Positions 22,768 to 30,831 of a stretch of DNA of 30,831 nucleotides are shown piece by piece. Every line of letters begins with the position of its first letter. Position 1 is the first letter of the stretch. The notes under the pieces are model-generated. The model saw nothing but the letters and a program-made list of their open reading frames with translations, made no database searches and was not told where the DNA came from. This DNA comes from JAVVUJ01 sp964461765 (lineage in GTDB: Bacteria > Bacillota > Clostridia > Peptostreptococcales > Anaerovoracaceae), in assembly GCA_964461765.1 (NCBI GenBank), contig CAYWVS010000038.1:1-30831 (forward strand). The letters run 5' to 3'. A program made the translations under genes and the position numbers.

Positions 22768-23679
22768 TTGAGTTCTCAAAAGAGAATTATGTGTTTTCTT
22801 ATGATTCTGGTAATATGTATTTGGGGCTTGGATTACATAGTTGCAAAGAATGCATTGGAATTATTCGAACCTTTATCCTTACTCTTTTTTAAGTATTTAG
22901 TAGGACTATTGGTAATATTAGCCATTAAATTAAAATTAGAAGGAAAATCTTTAATCAGAAAAAAGGATATTCCTGTACTCATTGCCTGTTCTGTTGCAGG
23001 AGAGATTTTGTATTTTGCCTTTGAGTATACTGCATTAGACTATTTGCCTATTTCCTTGATTACGATTATTTTGGCATTTGTTCCTGCAATTTCGGTGATA
23101 TTGGAGAAAATCATCTATAAGCAGTCACCAACAAAGGTCATGATATTTGGAATATTGTTGTCAATTATAGGTGTGGCCATGATTATTGGAGTGGACTTTA
23201 AAATATTGCTGCAAGGGAGGATCATAGGATATCTACTGGCTTTAGGAGCTGTATTTTCGTGGAATGCTTATAATTTTATTACGGCATCCCTCCATGAAAA
23301 ATATGAAAGTGCAACCTTAACATTTTGTCAAATCAGCTGCACTGTGTTACTTACTTTTCCTTACGCCGTTACCCATATGCCCCCTAAGGAAGCCATAGAT
23401 ATTTCCATAGTAGGAGGGATTTTGTATTTAGGCATTTTTGGAGCAGGGATAGCCTTCCTAATACAGGTTAAGGCTCTTCATGTTTTAGGACCAACGACAT
23501 GCGCCTTGTTTTCAAATTTTTTACCTATTATGGCAACTTTTTTTGGTTGGCTGTTCTTAAAAGAAACCATATCTCCCTTGCAGTTGATAGGTGGTATGGT
23601 TGTAATCATAGCAGGATACATAGTTATTAAGGAAAAGGGAAAAATGGAGGAGCTTTTGGATGTACGAAGTGATCAATGA
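22768..23679 (+). CDS. EamA family (drug/metabolite) transporter
   Basis: The 303-residue protein has about ten hydrophobic segments arranged as two EamA repeats, with a first repeat ending near SIIGVAMIIGV and a second ending near QLIGGMVVIIAGYIVI. The signature-like string ALDYLPISLITIILAFVPA is typical of EamA repeats. Members export metabolites such as amino acids or their analogues; the substrate here is unknown. I take the TTG at 22768 as start because GGCGGTGAT lies about seven bases upstream; the next ATG (22789) has no ribosome site. The 3' end overlaps the next gene by 20 bases, so the two are translationally linked. A role in exporting a nicotinate- or branched-chain-related compound is only a guess from neighbours. 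Confidence 0.85.
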   Translation: MSSQKRIMCFLMILVICIWGLDYIVAKNALELFEPLSLLFFKYLVGLLVILAIKLKLEGKSLIRKKDIPVLIACSVAGEILYFAFEYTALDYLPISLITIILAFVPAISVILEKIIYKQSPTKVMIFGILLSIIGVAMIIGVDFKILLQGRIIGYLLALGAVFSWNAYNFITASLHEKYESATLTFCQISCTVLLTFPYAVTHMPPKEAIDISIVGGILYLGIFGAGIAFLIQVKALHVLGPTTCALFSNFLPIMATFFGWLFLKETISPLQLIGGMVVIIAGYIVIKEKGKMEELLDVRSDQ

Positions 23680-25093
23680 GACCATGCTCACCGACTTTTA
23701 TGAGTTGACCATGGCCAATGGGTATTTTGAATCGGGGATGAAGGACGATATTGCCTATTTTGATATGTTTTTTAGAACCATTCCCGATGGAGGCGGCTTT
23801 GCCATAGTGGCCGGATTGGAACAACTGATAGACTATTTTAACAAACTTAAATTTTATCAAGAGGATATTGATTTTCTCAGAGGAAAGAAAATATTTGATG
23901 AAAAATTTTTAGAATATTTAAAGGATTTTAAATTTGAATGTGATGTTTGGGCCATACCTGAGGGAACTCCTATTTTCCCGGGGGAACCCATTATTACCAT
24001 TCGTGGTCCAATTATCCAGGCCCAGTTTGTAGAAACCATGGTGCTTCTCATTATGAATCATCAAAGCTTAATCGCTACAAAAGCCAACAGAATCGTTAGG
24101 GCAGCATCGGGAAAACCCGTCATGGAATTTGGAACAAGACGAGCTCACGGCGCGTCGGGAGCAGTATTGGGAGCCAGAGCGGCCTATATCGGAGGTTGCA
24201 TCGGTACCGCGTGTACCTTGGCAGAGCGTGACTTTGGAGTCCTTGCCTTAGGCACCATGGCTCATAGTTGGGTGCAGTCTTTCCCTAATGAATATGAAGC
24301 ATTTAAAAGATATGGGGAAATATATCCGGAAAATTGTGTGTTTTTAGTGGATACCTACAATGTGTTAAAGTCGGGTGTGCCTACTGCAATTCAGGTCTTT
24401 AAGGAGCTGAAGCCTAAAAAAATGGGCATTCGTATCGACAGCGGGGACGTTACGTATTTAACAAAAAAAGCACGTGTGATGTTAGATGAGGCGGGTTTAC
24501 AAGAATGTAGCATTGTAGTGTCAAATTCTTTAGATGAATACATTATTAGAGATGTCATATTGCAAGGTGCCTGCATAGATTCCTTCGGTGTTGGAGAAAG
24601 ATTGATTACCTCAAAATCAGAGCCTGTTTTTGGTGGAGTATATAAGCTTTCAGGCATTGAGAAAGATGGACAGTTTATTCCCAAGATGAAAATTAGTGAG
24701 AATGTGGGTAAGGTTACCAATCCTGGATTTAAAACGGTTTACAGGCTCTATGATAAGCACGATCATAAAGCCTTTGCAGATTTGATTACCTTAGATCATG
24801 AAAGTATGCCCGAAGGTTCTGATTATGAAATATTTAATCCGGAAACCGTATGGAAAAGAAAGAAAATTTCCAACTTTTATGCTAAAAACTTAAGGACTCA
24901 AATTTTTGATAAAGGAAAATGTGTCTATCAAAGCCCTAGCATAGAAGAAATCAGAAGTTATTGTCAAGAGCAAATTCAAACTTTATGGGAAGAGATCCTT
25001 AGGTTTGAAAATCCTCACGAATACTATGTGGATTTATCAAAGGAATTACACGATTTAAAGCTTCAGTTAATCGAAGATTATCAAAACTATTAA
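23660..25093 (+). CDS. pncB: Nicotinate phosphoribosyltransferase
   Basis: This enzyme salvages nicotinate to nicotinate mononucleotide for NAD synthesis (Preiss-Handler route). The 477-residue protein has the family marks: the N-terminal TDFYELTMANGYFE, the phosphoribosyl-binding stretch FGTRRAHGASGAVLGARAA, GTMAHSWVQSF with the histidine that is phosphorylated in the family, and RIDSGDV. GGAGG inside the end of the EamA gene serves the ATG at 23660. Length matches the Gram-positive PncB group. It is followed 105 bases later by ilvE. NAD produced here would also feed LigA, but that is not a reason for the gene order. Confidence 0.94.
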   Translation: MYEVINETMLTDFYELTMANGYFESGMKDDIAYFDMFFRTIPDGGGFAIVAGLEQLIDYFNKLKFYQEDIDFLRGKKIFDEKFLEYLKDFKFECDVWAIPEGTPIFPGEPIITIRGPIIQAQFVETMVLLIMNHQSLIATKANRIVRAASGKPVMEFGTRRAHGASGAVLGARAAYIGGCIGTACTLAERDFGVLALGTMAHSWVQSFPNEYEAFKRYGEIYPENCVFLVDTYNVLKSGVPTAIQVFKELKPKKMGIRIDSGDVTYLTKKARVMLDEAGLQECSIVVSNSLDEYIIRDVILQGACIDSFGVGERLITSKSEPVFGGVYKLSGIEKDGQFIPKMKISENVGKVTNPGFKTVYRLYDKHDHKAFADLITLDHESMPEGSDYEIFNPETVWKRKKISNFYAKNLRTQIFDKGKCVYQSPSIEEIRSYCQEQIQTLWEEILRFENPHEYYVDLSKELHDLKLQLIEDYQNY

Positions 25094-25198
25094 ATTATTT
25101 ACGAAGGAAATATCGTTAAAAAGGCGGTATTGACAGAATATATTAAAAATTTTTGCAAAAAGTTGCTTCTTGAAGGCTACATTAGAAAGGAGATACAT

Positions 25199-26266
25199 AT
25201 GAAATATAATTTTGAAGTTGTTAAAACGAATGCACCTAAAGCAAAACCTGATCCGGATACCTTGGAATTTGGAAGAGAGTTTACAGACCACATGTTTGTA
25301 ATGAACTATACTCCGGAAAAGGGATGGTACAATGGGAAAATCGTTCCTTACGGCCCTCTTAACTTAGATCCTGCTGCGGTGGTGTTCCACTATGGGCAAG
25401 AGATGTTTGAAGGACTGAAGGCATATAGAACGGCAGAAGGTAAGGTTCAATTGTTCAGACCTGATAAAAATGCAGAAAGAACAAATGCAACTAATGAAAG
25501 AATGTGCATGCCTGTTATGGATCCTGAGTTATACGTGGAGGCAGTAAAGGCCTTAGTAAAGGTGGAGGAAGATTGGATTCCTACGAAACCGGGAACTTCT
25601 TTATATATCAGACCTTTCATGATTGGAACAGAACCTTTCTTGGGTGTAAGAGCATCTAAGGATTTTCTCTTTGTCATCATTCTTTCTCCGGTAGGTCCCT
25701 ACTATAAAGAAGGATTAGCTCCTACAAAAATTTATGTGGAAGATGAATTTGTGCGAGCTGTTGTTGGAGGAACTGGTTTTGCAAAGATTGGCGGTAACTA
25801 CGCGGCTGCATTAAAGTCCCAGGAAAAAGCTTACAAAATGGGATATTCACAAGTCCTTTGGTTAGACGGCGTAGAAAGAAAGTATGTGGAGGAAATCGGA
25901 ACATCCAATGCATTTTTTGTAATTGATGATGAAGTAATCACAGCACCTCTTTCAGGTACCATCCTTCCGGGGATTACCAGAGACTCCGTAATTAGTTTAT
26001 TGAAGGACTGGGGTATAAAGGTTTCTGAAAAGAGATTGACCATTCAAGAGGTATATGATGCCTATGAAGCAGGAAAGCTGCAAGAGGTCTTTGCAACAGG
26101 AACTGCAGCAGTCATTTCTCCTGTTGGAGAGCTATGCTGGGTAGATAAAAAAATTCATATAAATAATGGAGAAATCGGTGACCTTTCACAGAAACTATAT
26201 GATCAGTTATCAGGTATTCAATTGGGAACCGTGGAAGATAAATTTGGATGGGTTACCGTCCTTTAG
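25199..26266 (+). CDS. ilvE: Branched-chain amino acid aminotransferase
   Basis: This PLP-dependent fold-type IV transaminase interconverts leucine, isoleucine and valine with their 2-keto acids. The 355-residue product starts at the ATG at 25199, which has GAAAGGAG seven bases upstream; an in-frame codon at 25130 is much less likely. The PLP lysine is K196 in GFAKIGGNYAA. Other family stretches are FHYGQEMFEGLKAY, LYIRPFMIGTE, QVLWLDGVERKYVEE and SGTILPGITRDS. The length and motifs place it with the eukaryote-like/YwaA-type class. It heads the ilvE-ilvB-ilvN-ilvN group. The 105 bases upstream are too short for a full T-box leader and I see none. Confidence 0.95.
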   Translation: MKYNFEVVKTNAPKAKPDPDTLEFGREFTDHMFVMNYTPEKGWYNGKIVPYGPLNLDPAAVVFHYGQEMFEGLKAYRTAEGKVQLFRPDKNAERTNATNERMCMPVMDPELYVEAVKALVKVEEDWIPTKPGTSLYIRPFMIGTEPFLGVRASKDFLFVIILSPVGPYYKEGLAPTKIYVEDEFVRAVVGGTGFAKIGGNYAAALKSQEKAYKMGYSQVLWLDGVERKYVEEIGTSNAFFVIDDEVITAPLSGTILPGITRDSVISLLKDWGIKVSEKRLTIQEVYDAYEAGKLQEVFATGTAAVISPVGELCWVDKKIHINNGEIGDLSQKLYDQLSGIQLGTVEDKFGWVTVL

Positions 26267-26282
26267 ATAATTGAGGTAATGG

Positions 26283-27902
26283 ATGATCACAGGAGCAGAA
26301 GCTATAGTAAAGAGTTTGGAAAACGAAGGAGTAGAGGTTATTTTCGGATATCCGGGAGCCACCATTGCTCCTTTATATGATAAACTTTCAAGCTCTAAAA
26401 AAATTAAACATATATTGGTACGCCATGAGCAACATGCAGGTCATGAAGCCAGCGGATTTGCGAGAATTAAAAAGCGACCGGGAGTGTGCATGACCACTTC
26501 GGGTCCGGGAGCCATGAATTTGATTACGGCTTTGGGTACTGCCTACATGGATAGCATCCCTATAGTGGCCATAACCGGTCAGGTCTCCAGTGAGCTTTTA
26601 GGCAGAGACGTGTTTCAGGAGGCAGATATTAGAGGAGCCACAGAACCTTTTACGAAATATAGTTATTTGGTAAAGGATGTGACTCAGCTTCCAACTATCA
26701 TTAAGGAGGCTTTTCACATCGCTTCCACAGGAAGACCGGGACCTGTCCTCATTGACATACCTGTAAATATACAAACTCAAAAAGCGGATTTTGTGTTTCC
26801 CAAGGAAGTGGATATCAAAGGATATAAGCCAACTTTAGTAGGACACATCGGGCAGATCAAGCGAGTAGTAAAGACCATAAACAATGCAGAAAGCCCATTG
26901 CTTTGTATTGGTGGAGGGATTTTTTGTTCGGAAGCCCAGGATATGGTAAAGAAGTTCGTGGAAACCTTACAGATTCCTACGGTTTCCACCATGATGGGCA
27001 TTGGAGCCATCCCAACAGAACATCCTCTGTACATGGGTATGGTGGGCATGCATGGAAAGTCTTTGGCCAATCAAGCTATTTCCGATGCGGACATTTTAAT
27101 CTTGCTGGGAGCACGTGTGTCAGACAGGGCTGTGCTTCTGCCAAAGCAGGTAGGAAAGACGACTAAAATTATTCATATAGACATAGATCCTGCTGAAATT
27201 GGAAAAAATATGGATACTTTTATTCCCGTAGTAGGGGATGCCAATAAGGTGCTTTCACAGATTTTAGAATTGAGACCGAATCCTGCTAACAAACACTTTT
27301 TAGCAAAGCTTCAAGATAAAAAAGCAAAATTAGTTCGAGATTTTGAACCCAGGAAACACGGAATTAATCCGAAGGCTTTTGTCCATACCCTCTCCGGTGA
27401 TTTGCCTGAAGATCATATTTACTGTGCGGATGTGGGTCAAAACCAAATTTGGTCAGCGGCCAACTGTATTGTAAAAAAAGGCAGATTCCTTACTTCCGGC
27501 GGTATGGGAACCATGGGATATTCTATACCTTGTGCTTTGGGTGCAAAGGTGGCAGATCCCACCAAAACCATTGTGGCAGTTTGCGGGGACGGATCCTTCC
27601 AAATGCAGATGATGGAACTGGGTACACTTTGTCAGGAAGGGTTAGAAATCAAGATCATAGTCATGACCAATGGCAAATTGGGACTTGTACGGGAAATCCA
27701 AAAGAATTCTTATAAAAATAATCAGATTGCCGTTGATTTAACTGGAAGCCCCAATATACCGGATATTGCCAAGGCATATGGAATTCCTTCCGAGAGTATC
27801 AATAGTGATGAACAGGTGAAAGAAGCCATCTACAGAATGCTGAAGCATAAGGGACCATATCTTTTGGAATGTATCGTAGATGAATCAGAATCATCCGTTT
27901 AG
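26283..27902 (+). CDS. ilvB: Acetolactate synthase, large catalytic subunit
   Basis: This thiamin-diphosphate enzyme makes 2-acetolactate or 2-aceto-2-hydroxybutyrate, the committed step to branched-chain amino acids. The 539-residue protein has the catalytic glutamate E49 in VRHEQHAGHEASG, the FGYPGATI opening, and the ThDP motif GDGSFQMQMMELGT ending in the asparagine of IVMTN. GAGGTAA lies before the ATG, 16 bases after ilvE. It is followed by two small-subunit genes, which identifies it as the biosynthetic, feedback-controlled type and not catabolic AlsS. It is slightly shorter than the usual 550-570 residues at the C-terminus. No ilvC or ilvD gene is in the window. Confidence 0.94.
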   Translation: MITGAEAIVKSLENEGVEVIFGYPGATIAPLYDKLSSSKKIKHILVRHEQHAGHEASGFARIKKRPGVCMTTSGPGAMNLITALGTAYMDSIPIVAITGQVSSELLGRDVFQEADIRGATEPFTKYSYLVKDVTQLPTIIKEAFHIASTGRPGPVLIDIPVNIQTQKADFVFPKEVDIKGYKPTLVGHIGQIKRVVKTINNAESPLLCIGGGIFCSEAQDMVKKFVETLQIPTVSTMMGIGAIPTEHPLYMGMVGMHGKSLANQAISDADILILLGARVSDRAVLLPKQVGKTTKIIHIDIDPAEIGKNMDTFIPVVGDANKVLSQILELRPNPANKHFLAKLQDKKAKLVRDFEPRKHGINPKAFVHTLSGDLPEDHIYCADVGQNQIWSAANCIVKKGRFLTSGGMGTMGYSIPCALGAKVADPTKTIVAVCGDGSFQMQMMELGTLCQEGLEIKIIVMTNGKLGLVREIQKNSYKNNQIAVDLTGSPNIPDIAKAYGIPSESINSDEQVKEAIYRMLKHKGPYLLECIVDESESSV

Positions 27903-27914
27903 GGAGGAAGGAAT

Positions 27915-28385
27915 ATGAAACACGTTTTATCGGCATTAGTAAAAAATGAACCAGGCGTTACCAGCAGAGTATCGGGCTTGTTCAGAAGAAGAGGGTACAA
28001 CATCGATTCCTTTATTGGAAGCTCTACTGAGGATGAAAGATTTTCCAGGTTGACTGTGGTGGTTGGAGGGGATGATGTAGTCATCGCTCAGGTAATCAGC
28101 CAGTTGGAGAAGCTGGAGGATGTTATTTCTATAGAGGACATCAATAAAGAGAATATGATCAGCAAGGTGCTTTTGTTTTTAAAGGTAAAGGCAAGCTTTG
28201 AAAACAGAGTGGACATTATTGTTGTAGCAAATGCGTGTAATGCCAGAGTCATAGAAATGTCTACAGATTACTTGGTTTTAGAAGCTCTGGAGCCGGAAGA
28301 AAAAATTTTAGAAATGATAGAGATTTTTAGACCTTACGGTATTATAGAATTGGTTAAAACCGGTGTGGTAGCGATGAAGAGGTAA
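27915..28385 (+). CDS. ilvN: Acetolactate synthase small (regulatory) subunit, first copy (divergent)
   Basis: The 156-residue product has the N-terminal ACT domain of IlvN (HVLSALVKNEPGVTSRVSG, then LFRRRGYNIDSF) and the C-terminal regulatory half (about 80-156). GGAGGAAGG precedes the ATG, 12 bases after ilvB. Compared with the second copy it is the less canonical: the usual VGTTEDE region reads GSSTEDERFSR, the interdomain KQLNKQIDVI reads SQLEKLEDVI, and the ending is short (TGVVAMKR). Small subunits bind valine or leucine and both activate and inhibit the large subunit. Whether this copy has a different ligand is open. Confidence 0.9.
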   Translation: MKHVLSALVKNEPGVTSRVSGLFRRRGYNIDSFIGSSTEDERFSRLTVVVGGDDVVIAQVISQLEKLEDVISIEDINKENMISKVLLFLKVKASFENRVDIIVVANACNARVIEMSTDYLVLEALEPEEKILEMIEIFRPYGIIELVKTGVVAMKR

Positions 28386-28388
28386 AGG

Positions 28389-28874
28389 ATGAAGCATACG
28401 ATTTCCGTTCTTGTAGAAAATAAAGCAGGTGTTCTTTCCAGAATATCCGGTTTGTTTGCCCGAAGGGGATTTAATATCGACAGCCTAGCGGTAGGTACCA
28501 CTGAGGATGAAGCCATTTCCAGAATTACCCTAGTGGTAGATGGGGATGATTATATTGCTGAACAAGTCACCAAGCAACTGAATAAGCAGATTGATGTTAT
28601 TAAGGTACGCAAGCTTCGTCAAGAGGATCTCACCAGAAGAGAGCTTGTTTTAATCAAGGTAAAGGTATCAGACTCCCAAAGGGGGCATATCATTGACATT
28701 GCAAAGGTAATGGAGGCTTCCGTAGTGGATATTTCTCATACCACCTTGACGGTAGAGCTTTCAGATCGCCCCGACAAGGTAGACCTTCTCATAGAGCTAC
28801 TGAAAAAATATAACATTCAAGAAGTGGCCAGAACCGGAACCTTAGCCTTGCAAAAAGGTGCAGAGATGGTGTGA
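28389..28874 (+). CDS. ilvN: Acetolactate synthase small (regulatory) subunit, second copy (canonical)
   Basis: The 161-residue product is a standard IlvN: ACT domain (HTISVLVENKAGVLSRISG, LFARRGFNIDSLAVGTTEDE), linker with KQLNKQIDVIKV, and C-terminal domain ending EVARTGTLALQKG. It starts only three bases after the stop of the first copy; the string AAGAGGTAAAGG at the end of that gene provides the ribosome site. The two copies are clearly homologous along their whole length and must come from a tandem duplication or from joining two lineages. This copy most resembles the IlvN/IlvH of other Firmicutes. Confidence 0.92.
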   Translation: MKHTISVLVENKAGVLSRISGLFARRGFNIDSLAVGTTEDEAISRITLVVDGDDYIAEQVTKQLNKQIDVIKVRKLRQEDLTRRELVLIKVKVSDSQRGHIIDIAKVMEASVVDISHTTLTVELSDRPDKVDLLIELLKKYNIQEVARTGTLALQKGAEMV

Positions 28875-28923
28875 AATTTGGTTAAAAGGAAAAGAAAATA
28901 AAATTGAAATATACGACCAGAAC

Positions 28924-28958
28924 ATGACATGCTGCTGTCATTTTAAGTTTGATATAAT
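28924..28958 (+). promoter_or_regulatory. Extended -10 promoter with an inverted repeat (possible operator)
   Basis: TGATATAAT (28950-28958) is a full extended -10 element. Upstream, ATGACA (28924-28929) and TGTCAT (28936-28941) form a 6-bp inverted repeat across six bases, centred near where a -35 box would be. No good -35 box is present, so an activator bound at the repeat is possible. It drives what is now a pseudogene. Confidence 0.4.
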
Positions 28959-29008
28959 AGCATAATATTGCATAACATAATAAACTAATATGTATGGGAG
29001 GAATAAAA

Positions 29009-29165
29009 ATGCCAACAATATCAAACATTGAAATTTTACAAAGAAATGAGCAGCCCACATTATCGATTAGGACAAGAACCTCGGTTGAAAATGAGTACTA
29101 TTATAAATGGTCCCGAATTTCCGTAAAGTGATGCTTTAACTATGGTGGCTATGCCAATAGTATAA
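29009..29165 (+). pseudogene. Remnant of a GyrI-like small-molecule-binding domain gene with internal deletion
   Basis: GGGAGG lies before the ATG at 29009. The first 28 codons (MPTISNIEILQRNEQPTLSI, then RTRTSVEN) look like the N-terminus of a GyrI-like (AraC effector-binding type) protein. Directly after come EYYY and, one frame over from 29106, NGPEFP, a TAA, and SDALTMVAMPIV with TAA at 29163-29165. That second part matches the usual C-terminal end of the same family (pattern EYY.N.PEFP..ELLTMI.MPL). The gene has thus lost roughly 100 central codons and gained a frameshift and an in-frame stop. As read in frame 0 it gives only a 40-residue peptide ending at 29131. Family assignment is by remembered pattern. 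Confidence 0.62.
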
Positions 29166-29233
29166 ATTTGGTTCACTAAATAATGAAAAAATATCAAATA
29201 TTAAAATTTTAATAATAATTAAATATTTTTTAA

Positions 29234-29280
29234 AAATATGCCACTACCAAGGGTTTTCCCCCGAAGGTAGTGGCATATTT
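29234..29280 (-). terminator. Terminator of deoC (minus strand), possibly bidirectional
   Basis: AAATATGCCACTACC (29234-29248) pairs perfectly with GGTAGTGGCATATTT (29266-29280) around a 17-base loop that itself contains GGG-TTTT-CCC. On the minus strand the stem is followed by a T-run, so it mainly ends deoC transcription; the plus-strand tail is weaker. Confidence 0.85.
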
Positions 29281-29302
29281 AAAATTCGTAAATATAAATT
29301 AT

Positions 29303-29962
29303 TTAAATTTCAGAGTTCTTTAGAATATTAACAGAGGCACTGGCTCCGATTCTGTCGGCTCCCGCATTGATCATTTCCATAGTTGTTACATAATCCCGAA
29401 TGCCCCCTGAGGCTTTTACAGACATGGAATCTCCAACAGTTTCCTTCATCAGTTTAACATGGGCGGCAGTAGCTCCGGCAGTACTAAATCCCGTGGATGT
29501 TTTGACAAAGGCTGCACCTGCTTCTTTGGATAGTTGGCAAGCCTTGACAATCTCCTCGTCACTGAGCAGGCAGGTTTCTAATATTACCTTTACAATGGCA
29601 TGATATTTTTTCGCTGTGGTAACCACTGCGGCAATATCCTGTTCCACTTCCTGATATTTTCCATCCTTCAAAAACCCAACATTGATGACCATATCGATTT
29701 CTGAAGCACCGTCTTTACAGGCAATTTCCGTTTCCAGACTCTTTACTTCTGTAGGAGATGCCCCCAAAGGGAAACCTACCACGGAAGCTACTTTCACATC
29801 AGTACCTTGCAGTAGACCGGCAGCCAATGTTACATTGCAGGGATTTACACATACGGAGTAAAAGTCGTATTCCTTAGCTTCCTGACAAAGCTTTATAATA
29901 TCGGCTTCCACAGCTTCCGATTTTAATATAGTATGGTCAAAATATTTGTTTAAATTTTTCAT
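29303..29962 (-). CDS. deoC: Deoxyribose-phosphate aldolase
   Basis: DeoC splits 2-deoxyribose 5-phosphate into glyceraldehyde 3-phosphate and acetaldehyde, a class I aldolase reaction in deoxynucleoside breakdown. The 219-residue protein has the Schiff-base lysine K154 in FVKTSTGF, the second active-site lysine K183 in VKASGGIRD, and D90 in IDMVINVG. Opening residues YFDHTILK are typical. I chose the ATG at 29962, preceded by AGAGGTG; an upstream in-frame GTG two codons earlier would overlap that ribosome site. No other deo genes adjoin it. The gene ends at a strong hairpin (29234-29280) and lies 100 bases downstream of ychF on the same strand. Confidence 0.95.
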   Translation of the reverse strand: MKNLNKYFDHTILKSEAVEADIIKLCQEAKEYDFYSVCVNPCNVTLAAGLLQGTDVKVASVVGFPLGASPTEVKSLETEIACKDGASEIDMVINVGFLKDGKYQEVEQDIAAVVTTAKKYHAIVKVILETCLLSDEEIVKACQLSKEAGAAFVKTSTGFSTAGATAAHVKLMKETVGDSMSVKASGGIRDYVTTMEMINAGADRIGASASVNILKNSEI

Positions 29963-30062
29963 ATTCACCTCTTATACTTTATCAATTGGTGTGGTTTTCC
30001 ATAGAATATTTAACAACTTTTTTTTCAATCAAGTCTTAATTTTACATCCCCAAAAGTTAAAA

Positions 30063-30831
30063 TTACACATTAAACAAAAAATGTATTACATCCCCATCAT
30101 TAACTACATATTCCTTACCCTCTGATCGGATGAGTCCTTTTTCTCTGGCCGTGGCTAAATTGCCACCACACTCAATCAGCTTAGTAAAAGGAATGGTTTC
30201 GGCTCTGATAAAGCCTCGCTCGAAGTCCGTATGAATTTTTCCGGCAGCCTGAGGTGCCTTTGTACCTCGCTTAATGGTCCAGGCGCGAACCTCAGGTTCT
30301 CCTGCTGTCAGGAAGGAAATTAAGTCCAGCAGGTGGTAAGAAGCCTTGATCAGCTTGTCCAATCCGGATTCTGCTATGCCCAGCTCCTCTAAGAACATTT
30401 TTTTCTCATCTTCTTCTAACTCGGAAATCTCAGATTCAATTTTTCCACATATAACCACGGTATCTGCCTTTTCTTTTTCAGCAAACTCCTTCACAGTAAT
30501 CACAAACTCATTGTCAGCAGTGGTCAAATCCTCTTCGGATACGTTGGCGGCATAGATTACAGGCTTATTGGATAAAAGATTCAATTCCTTTAAATATTCG
30601 CTTTCGTCTTTTTCTAATTCTAAAGTACGAGCAGAATTGCCTTCCACCAAGACACCCATTATTTTTTCCAATACGGTGACTTCCCATTGAGCATTTTTAT
30701 CGCTCTTAAGATTCTTTTTGGCTCGTTGTATTCTTCTTTCCAATATTTCCATATCGGATAAAATTAACTCTAAATTGATGGTTTCAATATCGGATAGGGG
30801 ATCTACTTTGCCATCCACATGCACCACGTTG
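30063..30831 (-). CDS. ychF: Redox-regulated ATPase YchF (OLA1 family), N-terminal part outside the window
   Basis: About 256 C-terminal codons of YchF are present; the frame runs open through the right edge, so the G1-G3 nucleotide-binding motifs are outside. Visible are the coiled-coil region (IETINLELILSDMEILERR), the NKPVIYAANVSEEDL segment that carries the family's altered G4-like site, and the C-terminal TGS domain from about GEPEVRAWTIKRG through GFIRAETIPF to VNDGDVIHFLFNV. YchF binds ribosomes and hydrolyses ATP in preference to GTP; it has been tied to oxidative-stress responses. The visible length and ending are normal for the family. Confidence 0.95.
   Translation of the reverse strand, partial: NVVHVDGKVDPLSDIETINLELILSDMEILERRIQRAKKNLKSDKNAQWEVTVLEKIMGVLVEGNSARTLELEKDESEYLKELNLLSNKPVIYAANVSEEDLTTADNEFVITVKEFAEKEKADTVVICGKIESEISELEEDEKKMFLEELGIAESGLDKLIKASYHLLDLISFLTAGEPEVRAWTIKRGTKAPQAAGKIHTDFERGFIRAETIPFTKLIECGGNLATAREKGLIRSEGKEYVVNDGDVIHFLFNV

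Larger units (their letters stand above)
28875..29302. other. Gap between ilvN and deoC
   Basis: The gap holds an inverted repeat and an extended -10 promoter candidate, the GyrI-like pseudogene (29009-29165) and, at its right end, the deoC terminator. No terminator for the ilv operon itself could be recognised directly after 28874. Confidence 0.6.

Noticed and set aside
25130..25158. TTGACA upstream of ilvE as a promoter
   Set aside because: The -35 string is perfect but no acceptable -10 box lies 15-19 bases downstream.
25094..25198. T-box or other leader riboswitch before the ilv genes
   Set aside because: Only 105 bases are available and no T-box motif or terminator/antiterminator pair is visible.

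Overview
The window reads as a stretch of chromosome from an anaerobic, low-GC Firmicute of the class Clostridia. The grounds are the A+T-rich intergenic DNA, strong AGGAGG-type ribosome sites, TTG/GTG starts, rubrerythrin, a tungsten aldehyde:ferredoxin oxidoreductase with a polyferredoxin partner, and a GAAC-N4-GTTT LexA box. I cannot name the genus. No rRNA, tRNA, CRISPR array, complete insertion sequence or prophage was seen.

Layout, left to right. (1) 1-3046: 3' part of a D-Ala-D-Ala carboxypeptidase overlapping a short-form uvrC, then a DUF1292 protein. (2) 3128-4320: a small A+T-rich islet with its own promoter, three tightly packed genes (a DUF3990 ADP-ribosyltransferase-like protein, a small helical protein and a DUF3791 protein), a terminator, and what looks like the broken 5' end of a group II intron. 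(3) 4316-6681, minus strand: rubrerythrin and a TGS-domain nucleoside kinase. (4) 7027-9177: a four-cluster ferredoxin and an aldehyde:ferredoxin oxidoreductase. (5) 9345-9461, minus strand: a 38-residue cysteine-rich membrane peptide. (6) 9722-15762: a strong promoter, phenylacetate-CoA ligase, a tandem-ACT protein, the helicase PcrA and the NAD-dependent DNA ligase LigA. (7) 16014-17426: citrate synthase. (8) 17486-22696: an SOS-type promoter with a LexA box, then uvrB and uvrA. (9) 22768-28874: an EamA transporter, nicotinate phosphoribosyltransferase, ilvE, ilvB and two tandem ilvN genes. (10) 28924-29165: the decayed remains of a GyrI-like gene. (11) 29303 to the end, minus strand: deoC and the C-terminal two thirds of ychF.

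Two functional themes stand out. First, nucleotide excision repair is concentrated here: uvrC, pcrA, ligA, uvrB and uvrA lie within about 21.5 kb in three transcription units. Second, the ferredoxin/AOR pair followed by PaaK and an ACT protein fits fermentation of aromatic amino acids: aryl aldehyde to aryl acid with reduced ferredoxin, then the CoA thioester.

The least ordinary items are the DUF3990/DUF3791 islet with the intron-like scar, the shortened UvrC, the tandem ilvN pair, the unlisted small Cys-rich peptide with a sporulation-type promoter candidate, and the GyrI-like pseudogene that keeps both ends but has lost its middle.
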